Source: Candidatus Megaera polyxenophila (lineage in GTDB: Bacteria; Pseudomonadota; Alphaproteobacteria; Rickettsiales; Rickettsiaceae). From it: 64,000 bases of DNA. Of this stretch, positions 26,980 through 35,243 are shown one piece after another; the first letter of the stretch is position 1, and each line of letters begins with the position of its first letter. The stretch is from the NCBI GenBank assembly GCA_037101405.1, contig AP017964.1, positions 434,001 to 498,000 on the forward strand, read 5' to 3'. Under the pieces are notes generated by a model. The model saw only the letters and a list, made by a program, of their open reading frames with translations, was not told the DNA's origin and ran no database searches. Both the position numbers and the translations under genes were made by a program.

Positions 26980-28878
26980 ATGAGTATTAAAATCCTCTCT
27001 CCGAGTACTATTAACAAAATTTCTGCCGGTGAAGTTATAGAAAGACCAGCTTCGGTAGTAAAGGAACTAGTAGAGAATGCAATAGATGCAGGAGCTACAA
27101 AAATTGACATTATTTTAGAGGAAGCTGGGAAAAACCTAATCATTGTAAAAGATAATGGTTTTGGTATGTCGCAGGAAGATCTGGAACTTGCTATTCAAAG
27201 GCATGCCACATCAAAATTAGATGAAGAAGATTTGCTAAACATTAATAGTTTTGGTTTTAGAGGAGAAGCATTACCATCAATTGGTGCAATCAGCAAATTT
27301 AAAATTACTTCCAAAAAAAAATATACAGATACTGCCTATAGCTTAAGCATAAATGGCGGCATCCAAGAAAAAACCGAGCAGGCTGCTCTTGACGAAGGAA
27401 CAGTTATTGAAGTTAGAGATTTATTTTTTGCGACTCCAGCCAGACTGAAATTTTTAAGAACAGATAAAACAGAATTGATGGCTACCATAGCATTGGTTAA
27501 AAAAATTGCCCTTAGCCATCCTCATATTGGCTTTACTCTTACTCACGAAGGAAAAGATTTGGTTAAAGTACGCAAAAAAGAAGGGAATTTCGAAGAGATA
27601 TTAAATTCACGAATTGCGGAAATAATGGGCATGGAATTCTTAACAAATTCTGCTTTGGTAGATTTTAAGCGCAATGATATATCACTTTACGGTTATACAA
27701 GTATCCCGACCTATAATAAAGCGGCTGCTGAAGAACAATTCTTATTCATTAATAACAGGCCGGTAAAGGATAAGATATTAAATGTGGCTTTAAAAGTCGC
27801 TTATCAGGATTTTTTAGCAAGAGACCGCCATGCAGTTTCTACTTTATTTTTAAAATTAGACCCTCATTTAGTTGACGTTAACGTCCATCCTGCTAAAACT
27901 GAGGTACGTTTTCACGATCCAAATTTTATTAGGTCAATCGTTATCAGTGCCATTAAAGAAGCCTTAAACTCTGAAGGTCAGAGAGTTTCTAGTACTTTGT
28001 CCGAATCAGCGATAAATTACATGAAGCTTCCAAATAATTCACCCTATTTGGCAGAAAACAATCATCCTAATAATAATTTTCAAATACCAACCCAAAAAAC
28101 TTTCTCCAGAAATAATAGTTGGTTACCACAAAACAAAAACGTAAAAACTAATTTCCGTATTGATTATGCACTAAGCAAACAACAAAACTCTGATTATAGT
28201 TTTCAAACAACCTTAGATTCTATACAATTGCCGACTGCTAAAACTGAAGATCAAACCGATCAGGAATTAGCAAATACTTTTATTAGTGACACACAATACT
28301 ATCTAGGTGCTGCCAAGGCCCAACTTCATAACACTTATATAATTTCTCAAACTGAAGATAGTATAATTATTACTGATCAACACGCCGCCCATGAGCGTCT
28401 TGGTTATGAAAAAATCAAAGAGCAAATAAAGCAAAAAGGCATAATTAAACAAAGACTGCTAATACCCGAAATAATTGAATTATCATCAAGAGAAAAAGCT
28501 GAAATCATAGATGATAATAAAGCTTCTTTATCCGATCTTGGTTTATCAGTAGAAAAATTTGGAGAAAAATCAATAATTGTCTCTGAAATGCCGAGCATTC
28601 TTGGTGATATTAATATTGTTAAGCTAATCAACGATCTAGCTGACCATTTGCTTGCACTCGGTGAAAATATTGCACTCACTGAGTTAATAGAACATGTTAC
28701 AGAAACTTATGCCTGTCATTATTCCATTCGGGCTGGTAGAGTTCTTTCTACCCTAGAAATGAATGAATTATTAAGACAAATGGAATCTACACCTTTTTCC
28801 GCTCAATGTAACCACGGCAGACCAACATATGTTGAGCTGAAACTTAAAGATATAGAAAAATTATTCGGCAGGAAATAA
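26980..28878 (+). CDS. mutL: DNA mismatch repair protein MutL
   Basis: A 632-aa GHKL ATPase of mismatch repair. The N-terminal motifs are all present: E-L-V-E-N-A-I-D-A-G, D-N-G-F-G-M, R-H-A-T-S-K and G-F-R-G-E-A-L. The C-terminal dimerisation domain carries D-Q-H-A-A-H-E-R-L-G-Y-E, which fits the DQHA(x)2E(x)4E endonuclease motif, so this MutL probably nicks DNA itself, as in bacteria without MutH. The linker (about 345-425) is N-, Q- and S-rich. lipB follows after 3 bp. Confidence 0.97.
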   Translation: MSIKILSPSTINKISAGEVIERPASVVKELVENAIDAGATKIDIILEEAGKNLIIVKDNGFGMSQEDLELAIQRHATSKLDEEDLLNINSFGFRGEALPSIGAISKFKITSKKKYTDTAYSLSINGGIQEKTEQAALDEGTVIEVRDLFFATPARLKFLRTDKTELMATIALVKKIALSHPHIGFTLTHEGKDLVKVRKKEGNFEEILNSRIAEIMGMEFLTNSALVDFKRNDISLYGYTSIPTYNKAAAEEQFLFINNRPVKDKILNVALKVAYQDFLARDRHAVSTLFLKLDPHLVDVNVHPAKTEVRFHDPNFIRSIVISAIKEALNSEGQRVSSTLSESAINYMKLPNNSPYLAENNHPNNNFQIPTQKTFSRNNSWLPQNKNVKTNFRIDYALSKQQNSDYSFQTTLDSIQLPTAKTEDQTDQELANTFISDTQYYLGAAKAQLHNTYIISQTEDSIIITDQHAAHERLGYEKIKEQIKQKGIIKQRLLIPEIIELSSREKAEIIDDNKASLSDLGLSVEKFGEKSIIVSEMPSILGDINIVKLINDLADHLLALGENIALTELIEHVTETYACHYSIRAGRVLSTLEMNELLRQMESTPFSAQCNHGRPTYVELKLKDIEKLFGRK

Positions 28879-28881
28879 ACA

Positions 28882-29508
28882 TTGGTAGAATGGATCACCC
28901 TACCCGGTCTTGTTGATTATCAAGAGGGGATAAAAATAATGGAAGATCAACTAGATAGAGTTATAAACTCTATGCAGCCCGATACTATCTTTTTGCTAGA
29001 GCATAAGGAAGTATACACTGCCGGAACAAGTCATAATGTAGAGGAATTGCTAAAACCTGATTTATTTCCAGTTATTTATACCGGCCGAGGAGGAAAATTT
29101 ACTTATCATGGCCCGGGGCAAAGAATCATTTATCCTATAATAAATTTGAATAATACAGATAAGGTTAAAGATTTAAAACTATATATTACACAACTCGAAA
29201 AATGGATAATATTAACTCTTGCAGAACTTGCCGTCCATGCTTTTACAATTCAAGGTAAAGTAGGCATCTGGGTTAAAAACAGCAGAAATATAGAATCTAA
29301 AATCGGTGCTATAGGAATCAGAGTAAGGAAATGGGTTACTTATCATGGTATAGCAGTCAACATCAGCCCAAATCTTGATAATTATTCTGGGATAATCCCT
29401 TGTGGGATAAATGATTTTCCTATAACCTCACTAGAAGATATGGGTATCAACATTTCCATGACAGAATTTGATATAATATTAAAGAAGAAATTTATAGAAA
29501 TATTTTAA
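28882..29508 (+). CDS. lipB: Lipoyl(octanoyl) transferase LipB
   Basis: A 208-aa enzyme that moves octanoyl groups from acyl carrier protein to lipoyl domains of pyruvate and 2-oxoglutarate dehydrogenases. It shows R-G-G-K-F-T-Y-H-G-P-G-Q near residues 72-83, catalytic Lys in K-I-G-A-I-G-I-R, and the catalytic Cys in I-I-P-C-G-I. The start is a TTG at 28882: the first internal Met (residue 20) would remove the conserved W-I-T-L-P-G-L-V-D-Y-Q N-terminus. It is 3 bp after mutL and abuts the next gene. Confidence 0.95.
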   Translation: MVEWITLPGLVDYQEGIKIMEDQLDRVINSMQPDTIFLLEHKEVYTAGTSHNVEELLKPDLFPVIYTGRGGKFTYHGPGQRIIYPIINLNNTDKVKDLKLYITQLEKWIILTLAELAVHAFTIQGKVGIWVKNSRNIESKIGAIGIRVRKWVTYHGIAVNISPNLDNYSGIIPCGINDFPITSLEDMGINISMTEFDIILKKKFIEIF

Positions 29509-30068
29509 TGAGATCAGCAGCTATAACTTTTAGCGTAATATTACTATCTTGGATATTAGGATTTTTTAGTTTTATCTACGTGATAGGAAATTATGAATTG
29601 GATACCAGTACACGGGCGGAAGCAATTGTAATTTTTGGCGATAATAAACAGAAACTTTATACGGCTGCGGCACTGTTAAAGCTTGGTTACGCACCACTTA
29701 TTTTACTTACAAATGATGAAAATCCTACCTCCTATAAAAATTATTTGAAGGAACAAGGAGTACCAGAATATCAGGTGATTTTAGATCCCGAAATTCTGCG
29801 CGGTAATAAGCATTATCCCACCAATACCTACTTACTGCTTAAAAAGTACGGAATTCCTTCAATTAGATTAGTTACCTTAGCCGAAGAAATGCCGCGTGCA
29901 ATATATGAGACTACTCGATACTTACCTCGAGGAGCAATAGTACCACATATCGTACTCGTAAAAAACAAAAGTTACCGATCTATATTTGTAGAATACAATA
30001 AATATTTACTGACAATATTACTCTCAATTTTTGGGTTACAGGATGAGTTTAGTATATCATATTCTTGA
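29508..30068 (+). CDS. YdcF/DUF218-family protein with N-terminal membrane helix
   Basis: A 186-aa protein. One hydrophobic N-terminal helix (residues 5-27) is followed by a Rossmann-like DUF218 domain: A-I-V-I-F-G-D near 39-45, L-L-T-N-D, and a P-T-N-T-Y near 104-108. The family is thought to bind nucleotides or AdoMet; its role is unsettled. Its start shares one base with the lipB stop, and it overlaps the next gene by 26 bp if that gene starts at 30043. Confidence 0.75.
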   Translation: MRSAAITFSVILLSWILGFFSFIYVIGNYELDTSTRAEAIVIFGDNKQKLYTAAALLKLGYAPLILLTNDENPTSYKNYLKEQGVPEYQVILDPEILRGNKHYPTNTYLLLKKYGIPSIRLVTLAEEMPRAIYETTRYLPRGAIVPHIVLVKNKSYRSIFVEYNKYLLTILLSIFGLQDEFSISYS

Positions 30069-31383
30069 CAAAATTCCTGGAATTTACCAAGAGGAGATGC
30101 AAATTGAATATGAACATTTAGCAAAAGATTTACTTTCTTCCGGTAGAATGCGGATTGATACGGATTATTACTGTAATTTTTCAAGATTCTCGGATCCTAC
30201 TTCCGGCATAACTTTGATGATGACCAAAGAAGAATTAACTGACCCTAAATTAATTGAATTAACCAGAAAGACTATTAAGAATTTATATTTACAAAAAAAC
30301 AAAAACCTGACAAACGACCAAATTACGAAAATAATAACGGAACTGCTTAATCAGACAAAAAAATTACTACCAGTAGATTTTAACATCCAAATGCAACTTG
30401 CTAGGATTCTTGTGCAATCTGCTCATCCAATAGTAATTAAATGGCTACTACTTGATCGCACTCAAATATTTATAACCTACTCCCACAATATTGGTGACGT
30501 TATGGATATTTCAAGCTGGAAAACGTCGGGAACAAATAGCGGCATGCAAAGTACTGACGGCAGTAATGTATGTATTTATGTTTCTTGCGGAGGAGACCCT
30601 TTTGCACCTAACAATACTTCTAATCCATTTTATGGCGACGGCTGGGCTGCAGCTGCAAGAATGCAAATTATTGCAGGTCAGGAACTGGGCCATTATGCTG
30701 ACATAATTCGCAATACTCAGGGGCAACAAATAGGTAGACACTCTGCTAACTTTTCTTGTACCAGGGCTAAGCCGCATGTCAAGGAAGGTAGAAGGAACGA
30801 TATAAAAAGATGTCACAATTTATATAAGAATCTCCTATCATGGGGAATGGATAAAATGTTATCTTTAGAAGAAAAGCTAAAATTTTACAACAAACAAAAA
30901 ATTTCTGGCTTCAAGGTACTGTGGATTCGGCTATTAATTCAATACCATAAGTATAGATTTGTAAAACTTGCTATCAATAATAATTGTATATTTGTCAAAA
31001 AATTTTCAAATGAAAAATATATGGCAATAATGATAAAGACCATGATTCTCGATATGCAGTCAAACCTTTCACCGGCAGCTGATGTGTATAAACGGGCTGA
31101 CTCAGAAGCAGAAGAAGCAATAGCGTGCGTGGAAGCACTAGCAAGAATCCCTCAACAAGTTATGAAGTGGGGATACTTAACTACAAGATCTACCATGCAT
31201 GATTTATACAAAGTCTATTATAGTGAGGTTATACCGTCGTTAATTAAAAATTATGAGTTATATACTAATACCAAATATAAAAGAAACTATAATTTTTATA
31301 AACCAACAATTCTCCAATCCATTCTTGCAAAATTCAGCTCTAAAAAAGATCGCTTCAAATTTATACCTATAAGAGATGTTTAA
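30043..31383 (+). CDS. Rickettsiales-type conserved protein (DUF2748-like)
   Basis: A 446-aa protein of unknown function, which I recall as the DUF2748 group found in Rickettsiales. I use the ATG at 30043; a TTG at 30031 would add four residues. The best-conserved looking core is a Gly/Asn/Ser-rich stretch (residues 160-200, including S-C-G-G-D-P-F-A-P-N-N) followed by A-G-Q-E-L-G-H-Y-A-D at residues 211-220. QELGH resembles the HExxH zinc-protease motif with the first His replaced by Gln. There is no signal peptide or membrane helix. The tRNA-His gene lies downstream. Confidence 0.7.
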   Translation: MSLVYHILDKIPGIYQEEMQIEYEHLAKDLLSSGRMRIDTDYYCNFSRFSDPTSGITLMMTKEELTDPKLIELTRKTIKNLYLQKNKNLTNDQITKIITELLNQTKKLLPVDFNIQMQLARILVQSAHPIVIKWLLLDRTQIFITYSHNIGDVMDISSWKTSGTNSGMQSTDGSNVCIYVSCGGDPFAPNNTSNPFYGDGWAAAARMQIIAGQELGHYADIIRNTQGQQIGRHSANFSCTRAKPHVKEGRRNDIKRCHNLYKNLLSWGMDKMLSLEEKLKFYNKQKISGFKVLWIRLLIQYHKYRFVKLAINNNCIFVKKFSNEKYMAIMIKTMILDMQSNLSPAADVYKRADSEAEEAIACVEALARIPQQVMKWGYLTTRSTMHDLYKVYYSEVIPSLIKNYELYTNTKYKRNYNFYKPTILQSILAKFSSKKDRFKFIPIRDV

Positions 31384-31452
31384 CATAAAAAATATGATTG
31401 ACTCGCACAACAAATTAAATTAGTTTGTCAGAGTATTTATAGCAATTATTAC

Positions 31453-31530
31453 GGCGGGTGTAGCTCAGCTGGTTAGAGCATCAGATTGTGGATCTGAGGG
31501 TCGCGGGTTCGAGCCCCGTCATTCGCCCCA
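31453..31530 (+). tRNA. tRNA-His (anticodon GTG)
   Basis: A full cloverleaf is present. The acceptor GCGGGTG pairs with CATTCGC, and the extra 5' G (-1) at 31453 faces discriminator C, the histidine identity element. The D arm reads AGCTCAGCTGGTTAGAGC. The anticodon loop is TTGTGGA (GTG), the T arm is GCGGG-TTCGAGC-CCCGT, and CCA is encoded. A weak hairpin AAAAGC/GCTTTT follows near 31546-31564. Confidence 0.97.
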
Positions 31531-31584
31531 TTAAAGATTGCCAAAAGCCCTTTCAGCTTTTCCTCTATTTTACTTTTAAGACTA

Positions 31585-32388
31585 TTATTTTGTCACTATA
31601 CAGTTCTGTTTACTTGAAACAAGTTTTTTACAAACCAATTTTGCCTGGTTTAGAGAAGGATAATTACCTGCCATAACTAAATAAATTATTCTATTATTAT
31701 TAGTTTTTACTTTTTTTATAACCAATTGGGCATTTTTTAAATATTTAATGTGCCGCATTTGTATTCTTTCCCACTCATTGTTTGCTTCTTTTTCTGACCA
31801 GGCTGAAGATAGTTGAATTTTATATCCGAAATCTGCAGAATTTTTATTAAGTTTATATAATTTATTATTCTCTCCTGAGAGCCTTGTAATTTTTAATTGA
31901 GGTATATTGGATTCAGCTTGCCCCATATTCTCCTCTGTACTGTTATCAACATTCCCACCATCCTCTATAATACTAGTTGGCACACCATTAAGGACATTAT
32001 CAACTTCCACAGAAGAAACATTTGCAGCGGATTTATCCTCTCCATCTAAGTCAATTTTAGCTAAAATATCGTCTATTGAATCATATTCCGCAACATCATT
32101 TGCACGTGATCGGAAACCAAGCTCTAGCGGTTCTTCCGGGTCAGAAGATAAATTAATCTCCGCTTCAGGAACATTAGCAGGTTTTAATTTCTCATAAATT
32201 AGGCTATTTGAATGTGGGATAATAATTCCTCCCGGGTCAATAGGCCTCCTTTTGAACTCTTCCTGTTCTTCACCAATTATTATATCCTTGCCATTAGTAT
32301 ATAAAATATGCCTGGTATATAAATAATATGATAGTAATAAGGCACCTATAATAACTAAGGCAATAACTATGGATCTGGAATATCTCAT
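31585..32388 (-). CDS. SPOR-domain membrane protein
   Basis: A 267-aa protein. A single N-terminal membrane anchor (residues 6-24, I-V-I-A-L-V-I-I-G-A-L-L-L-S-Y-Y-L) is followed by an acidic, disordered periplasmic linker (about 30-180). A C-terminal SPOR domain (F-G-Y-K-I-Q-L-S-S-A-W-S, then Y-L-V-M-A-G-N-Y-P-S-L-N-Q-A-K-L-V-C-K-K-L) binds septal glycan strands stripped of stem peptides, placing the protein at the division site. The gene is convergent with tRNA-His. Confidence 0.88.
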   Translation of the reverse strand: MRYSRSIVIALVIIGALLLSYYLYTRHILYTNGKDIIIGEEQEEFKRRPIDPGGIIIPHSNSLIYEKLKPANVPEAEINLSSDPEEPLELGFRSRANDVAEYDSIDDILAKIDLDGEDKSAANVSSVEVDNVLNGVPTSIIEDGGNVDNSTEENMGQAESNIPQLKITRLSGENNKLYKLNKNSADFGYKIQLSSAWSEKEANNEWERIQMRHIKYLKNAQLVIKKVKTNNNRIIYLVMAGNYPSLNQAKLVCKKLVSSKQNCIVTK

Positions 32389-32531
32389 AACCTATTATGT
32401 TAAATACCAACTACTGATTTTATACATACTATAACCAAAATCAGAATTTAGGCAACAAAGCTCTTGATAATCTAATCCCTACTTCAGTTAGACTGAAAAT
32501 AACCTCCCTTTTTCAGATAAACCTATAGTTA

Positions 32532-32559
32532 TTGACTAATAAAATTTTTAATTTATAGT
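32532..32559 (+). promoter_or_regulatory. Candidate sigma70 promoter for the split coiled-coil gene
   Basis: TTGACT at 32532-32537 and TATAGT at 32554-32559 are each one mismatch from consensus, with a 16-bp spacer. It lies 89 bp upstream of the coiled-coil ATG, leaving a short leader that holds a 17-codon ORF. Confidence 0.5.
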
Positions 32560-32570
32560 GCAGTCAGGTT

Positions 32571-32624
32571 ATGGCAATAAACACCTTTGATGCGTGGCTT
32601 ACCGCTATAGCAGATAAGTTATAA
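32571..32624 (+). CDS. Possible 17-residue leader peptide
   Basis: A short ORF between the promoter at 32532 and the coiled-coil gene encodes MAINTFDAWLTAIADKL and then stops with TAA. The only ribosome-site-like bases (CAGG) are very close to the ATG, so translation is doubtful. It could be a leader ORF, a remnant of a longer N-terminus, or chance. Confidence 0.22.
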   Translation: MAINTFDAWLTAIADKL

Positions 32625-33219
32625 AAATTTAAAATACGGAGGCAAAAAATGGCAAAAGAGAAAATAGAAATACTAAAAAAAGAATTAGAGGAGCTAAGCC
32701 AACAACGCAACAAAGTTGAAGCAGAAGACAGAGAGCGCGAAGAACAAGAACAGCCTATGCAGGAAAAGTGGATGCAGGAAAAGCTTAGCTTGGAAAAACA
32801 GCAACAAGAAAAGCTGGAAGCGAGTAGAAAATTAAATACAGAGCTAGAAGAGCTTAGAAAAGCATACTTTAAAGAACAAGGAGAAAACCTTAAAAAAGCC
32901 CAGGAACACGTGGAAAAATTATCAGATAATCTCAAGCTCTATGAAAACTTATATAAAGAATCACAGGAAAGGTTATCAGCAATTAAAAGAGACTTAAGCG
33001 ATCCTATGGAAAGCTTCCTTCAAAAGCCAGAGATGGAATTTGATCCTAATAATCCTTTGAATCCGATGACTCCCTCACAAGTTGCTACTAGGACATTATT
33101 AGAGTTAGCATCTTTTCATGAATACAAGGAAAATCTAAAAAAATATAATGGTACCCAAAAACTGGACTGCTAAAAATGCAAAATGAGATATAATTTCACA
33201 ACAAGGGAATGGAAATTAT

Positions 33220-33519
33220 ATGTCTAAAAAAGCGAAGCAATATAGTGCGACGGAAAAAACAAAAATTGTTATAGAAGCAATAAAAGCTGAAATGACAATA
33301 GCACAAATAAGCAGTAAGTACGGGGTTCATGCAACTCAAATACAAGCATGGAAAAAAAGAGGTATAGAAAATTTAGTTAGTGGTTTTCAAGTTAAGCCGG
33401 CAACAAAAGATCCAGACAATCAAGATTTGATAAAACAATTATATGAACAAATAGGACAGTTAAGCGTTGAGCGTGACTGGCTGAAAAAAAAATCTACATT
33501 GTTTGGACTTGGAAACTAG
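33220..33519 (+). CDS. IS3-family transposase OrfA (upstream part)
   Basis: A 99-aa protein with the helix-turn-helix of IS3 OrfA (Y-S-A-T-E-K-T-K-I-V-I-E-A-I then V-H-A-T-Q-I-Q-A-W-K-K-R) and the closing S-V-E-R-D-W-L-K-K. A run of nine A at 33484-33492 ends the shared region. Here the frame runs into a short out-of-frame tail (S-T-L-F-G-L-G-N). With eight A the frame would continue straight into OrfB, exactly as in the fused transposase at 4,570. Confidence 0.88.
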   Translation: MSKKAKQYSATEKTKIVIEAIKAEMTIAQISSKYGVHATQIQAWKKRGIENLVSGFQVKPATKDPDNQDLIKQLYEQIGQLSVERDWLKKKSTLFGLGN

Positions 33520-34345
33520 GAAAAGTATGATTGATAATAATTGTAGAAATCTAAGCATTGCTAGGCAATGCGATCTACTTTTAATTAATAAATCTACTTA
33601 TTATTACAAGGCAAAAGGAATAACTACAAGAGACTTAGAAATAATGAAAGTAATTGATGAAATCTACACAGAGCATCCGTATTTCGGGGCCAGAAGAATG
33701 TCCAGGCATCTTGTACCGTTTGGAATTGTTATCGGTCGCAAAGCGGTAAGTCGTTATTACGGAATAATGGCAATAGAAGCCATTTATCCTAAAATGAATT
33801 TAAGCAAGCGCAACCAAGCTCATAAGGTATATCCTTATCTTTTAAAAGGCGTTGAAATTACTAAGACAAATCAGGTATGGAGCACCGATATAACTTATAT
33901 TAGAATGGCACAAGGATTTGTATATCTAGTAGCCATTATTGATTGGTTTAGCCGTTATATTCTGAGCTGGAAGGTTTCAATTAGCTTAGAAAGTGATTTT
34001 TGCATCGACGCACTAGAAGAAGCCCTAGAAAAGCACGGTCAACCTGAGGTTTTTAATACCGATCAAGGTTCTCAATTTACGTCAAAAAATTTCATCCACG
34101 AACTTGTTAAACGTGAAATCAAGATTAGCATGGACGGTAAAGGTAGGGCTTTAGATAATGTATTTATTGAAAGATTTTGGCGTTCATTAAAACAAGAAAA
34201 AATATATTTGATAATTTTAAATACTGTCAAGGAGGTAAAAAATGCTATAACAGATTACATAACTTTTTATAATAGTAAAAGGATGCACCAATCCTTGGAA
34301 TATTTAACTCCAGAACAGGTGTATTTAACAAAAATTATTGGCTAA
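33503..34345 (+). CDS. IS3-family transposase OrfB, DDE integrase core
   Basis: A 280-aa integrase-type domain. The catalytic triad is visible in STDITYIRM, NTDQGSQFTS and the E of VFIERFWRSLKQE; Y-N-S-K-R-M-H-Q-S-L follows near the C-terminus. No good start exists: the TTG at 33503 is only a frame landmark, and open coding in this frame begins inside the A run at 33485. Relative to OrfA it is in the +1 (=-2) frame, not the usual -1, which fits loss of one A by slippage or a one-base indel. Confidence 0.88.
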   Translation: MDLETRKSMIDNNCRNLSIARQCDLLLINKSTYYYKAKGITTRDLEIMKVIDEIYTEHPYFGARRMSRHLVPFGIVIGRKAVSRYYGIMAIEAIYPKMNLSKRNQAHKVYPYLLKGVEITKTNQVWSTDITYIRMAQGFVYLVAIIDWFSRYILSWKVSISLESDFCIDALEEALEKHGQPEVFNTDQGSQFTSKNFIHELVKREIKISMDGKGRALDNVFIERFWRSLKQEKIYLIILNTVKEVKNAITDYITFYNSKRMHQSLEYLTPEQVYLTKIIG

Positions 34346-34598
34346 AATTATAACGCAAATTATATCTCATAATTTCTGATTTTTAGTCTAGACAAATTGG
34401 GCCACCTTAAAACGTGCCGAAGAAACCTCAAAAAATGTTGAGTGGTATAAAGAGAAGCTTGATACTAGTAAGGCAGAATTGGAAAGCGCAGAAAAGGAAT
34501 TATTAAAAATAGAATCAGAATTAATATCAAGATTAGAATCAGCAAAAACTGCTTTCTCTAAAGGTCCTGAATACTTGAAACTAGAAGATCAACTTAAG

Positions 34599-34703
34599 AA
34601 ACTTGATACACAAAAAGGAGAACTCGAGACACGAAAACAAGAACTCGAGACACGAAAACAAGAACCCGAGACACAAAAACAAGAACTGGATATACAACAA
34701 CGA
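34599..34703 (+). repeat. Five 21-bp tandem repeats coding for coiled-coil heptads
   Basis: Units start at 34599, 34620, 34641, 34662 and 34683. The second and third are identical (GAACTCGAGACACGAAAACA plus A); the fourth differs at two bases and the outer two are diverged. Each encodes seven residues of the type E-L-E-T-R-K-Q, so copy changes keep both the frame and the heptad phase. Confidence 0.85.
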
Positions 34704-35243
34704 GAACTTTATAGTAAAATGTATGAAAGAGTTCTTACTACCAGAGAAAAACTCAACGAACTGGAAAGAAAGCGTGTCGAGAAAGAGTACAAGCTAGAGA
34801 TTGAGAATTTTAAGCTGGAATTAGGAAAAAAATTAAAATCCCAAAAAATTTTATCGGGAGAACTTAGCTTAGCGACAACCGAAGAAGAAAGAGAAGCAGT
34901 AGAAAAAGTACAAAAAAATATTGAGAAAAGAATAGAATATCTTCAGGGGCAAATAAATCACTGTGAGAAAATGATAAAATTCAATTCCGGCTTCTCCCAA
35001 GAGCCGTCTAGCAACTCATCTTCTTCATCAGATTCCTCTAGTAGCCTATCTTTGTCTTATTCATCCAGCAGCTCTAGTTCTTCTGACAGTACTACTTCAG
35101 AAACAAGTCCATCTTCTTCATCTGCATCTCCTATGGACCTAATTTCATTGGCATCACCTGTCAGCTCCAGTTATACCGGTAGTAATCTTTCAGAAGAAGT
35201 TCCTACCGCAGGGGACTCAGCTCAAGAAGGAAGTGATTCATAG

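Larger units (their letters stand above)
33150..34406 (+). mobile_element. IS3-family insertion sequence inside the coiled-coil gene
   Basis: A ~1,257-bp element. Its ends are imperfect inverted repeats: the left end begins GGTACCCAAA, the complement of the right end begins GGTGGCCCAA, and both share CTAAAAAT about 20 bp in and TGAGATATAATTT further inside. I see no clear target duplication. The boundaries are set by the ends and by the restored host frame and could shift by a base or two. It differs from the IS3 element in gp6. Confidence 0.82.
32649..35243 (+). pseudogene. Long coiled-coil protein with Ser-rich tail, split in frame by an IS3-family element
   Basis: The 5' part (32649-33149, 167 codons; GGAGG ribosome site 5 bp upstream) and the 3' part (34407-35243, 278 codons) are one gene. 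If 33150-34406 is removed, the codons AAT and TTA join without a frame change, giving L-K-K-Y-N then L-K-R-A-E-E-T-S-K, a continuous helix. The rebuilt protein is 445 aa. Most is charged coiled coil; residues ~230-265 are 7-residue repeats, and the last ~80 residues are a Ser-rich tail ending A-Q-E-G-S-D-S. There is no signal peptide. As it stands, the N part ends after seven IS-encoded residues. I do not recognise a family; an effector-like role is a guess. Confidence 0.8.

Noticed and set aside
31397..31425. Promoter for tRNA-His (TTGACT at 31397)
   Set aside because: No acceptable -10 hexamer lies at 15-19 bp; only TAGTTT is found, so support is too weak.
33147..34409. Target-site duplication of the second IS3 element
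   Set aside because: The bases on the two sides (AAT and TTA) are not direct repeats; the boundary is supported by the ends and the restored host frame only.
34599..34703. Regularly spaced repeats as a possible CRISPR array
   Set aside because: Units abut without spacers, are 21 bp long and encode heptads; no cas gene is in the window.
34603..34797. A 64-codon plus-strand ORF with N-S-R-H-E-N-K repeats
   Set aside because: It is the 21-bp repeat region read in another frame of the coiled-coil gene; there is no ribosome site and no independent support.
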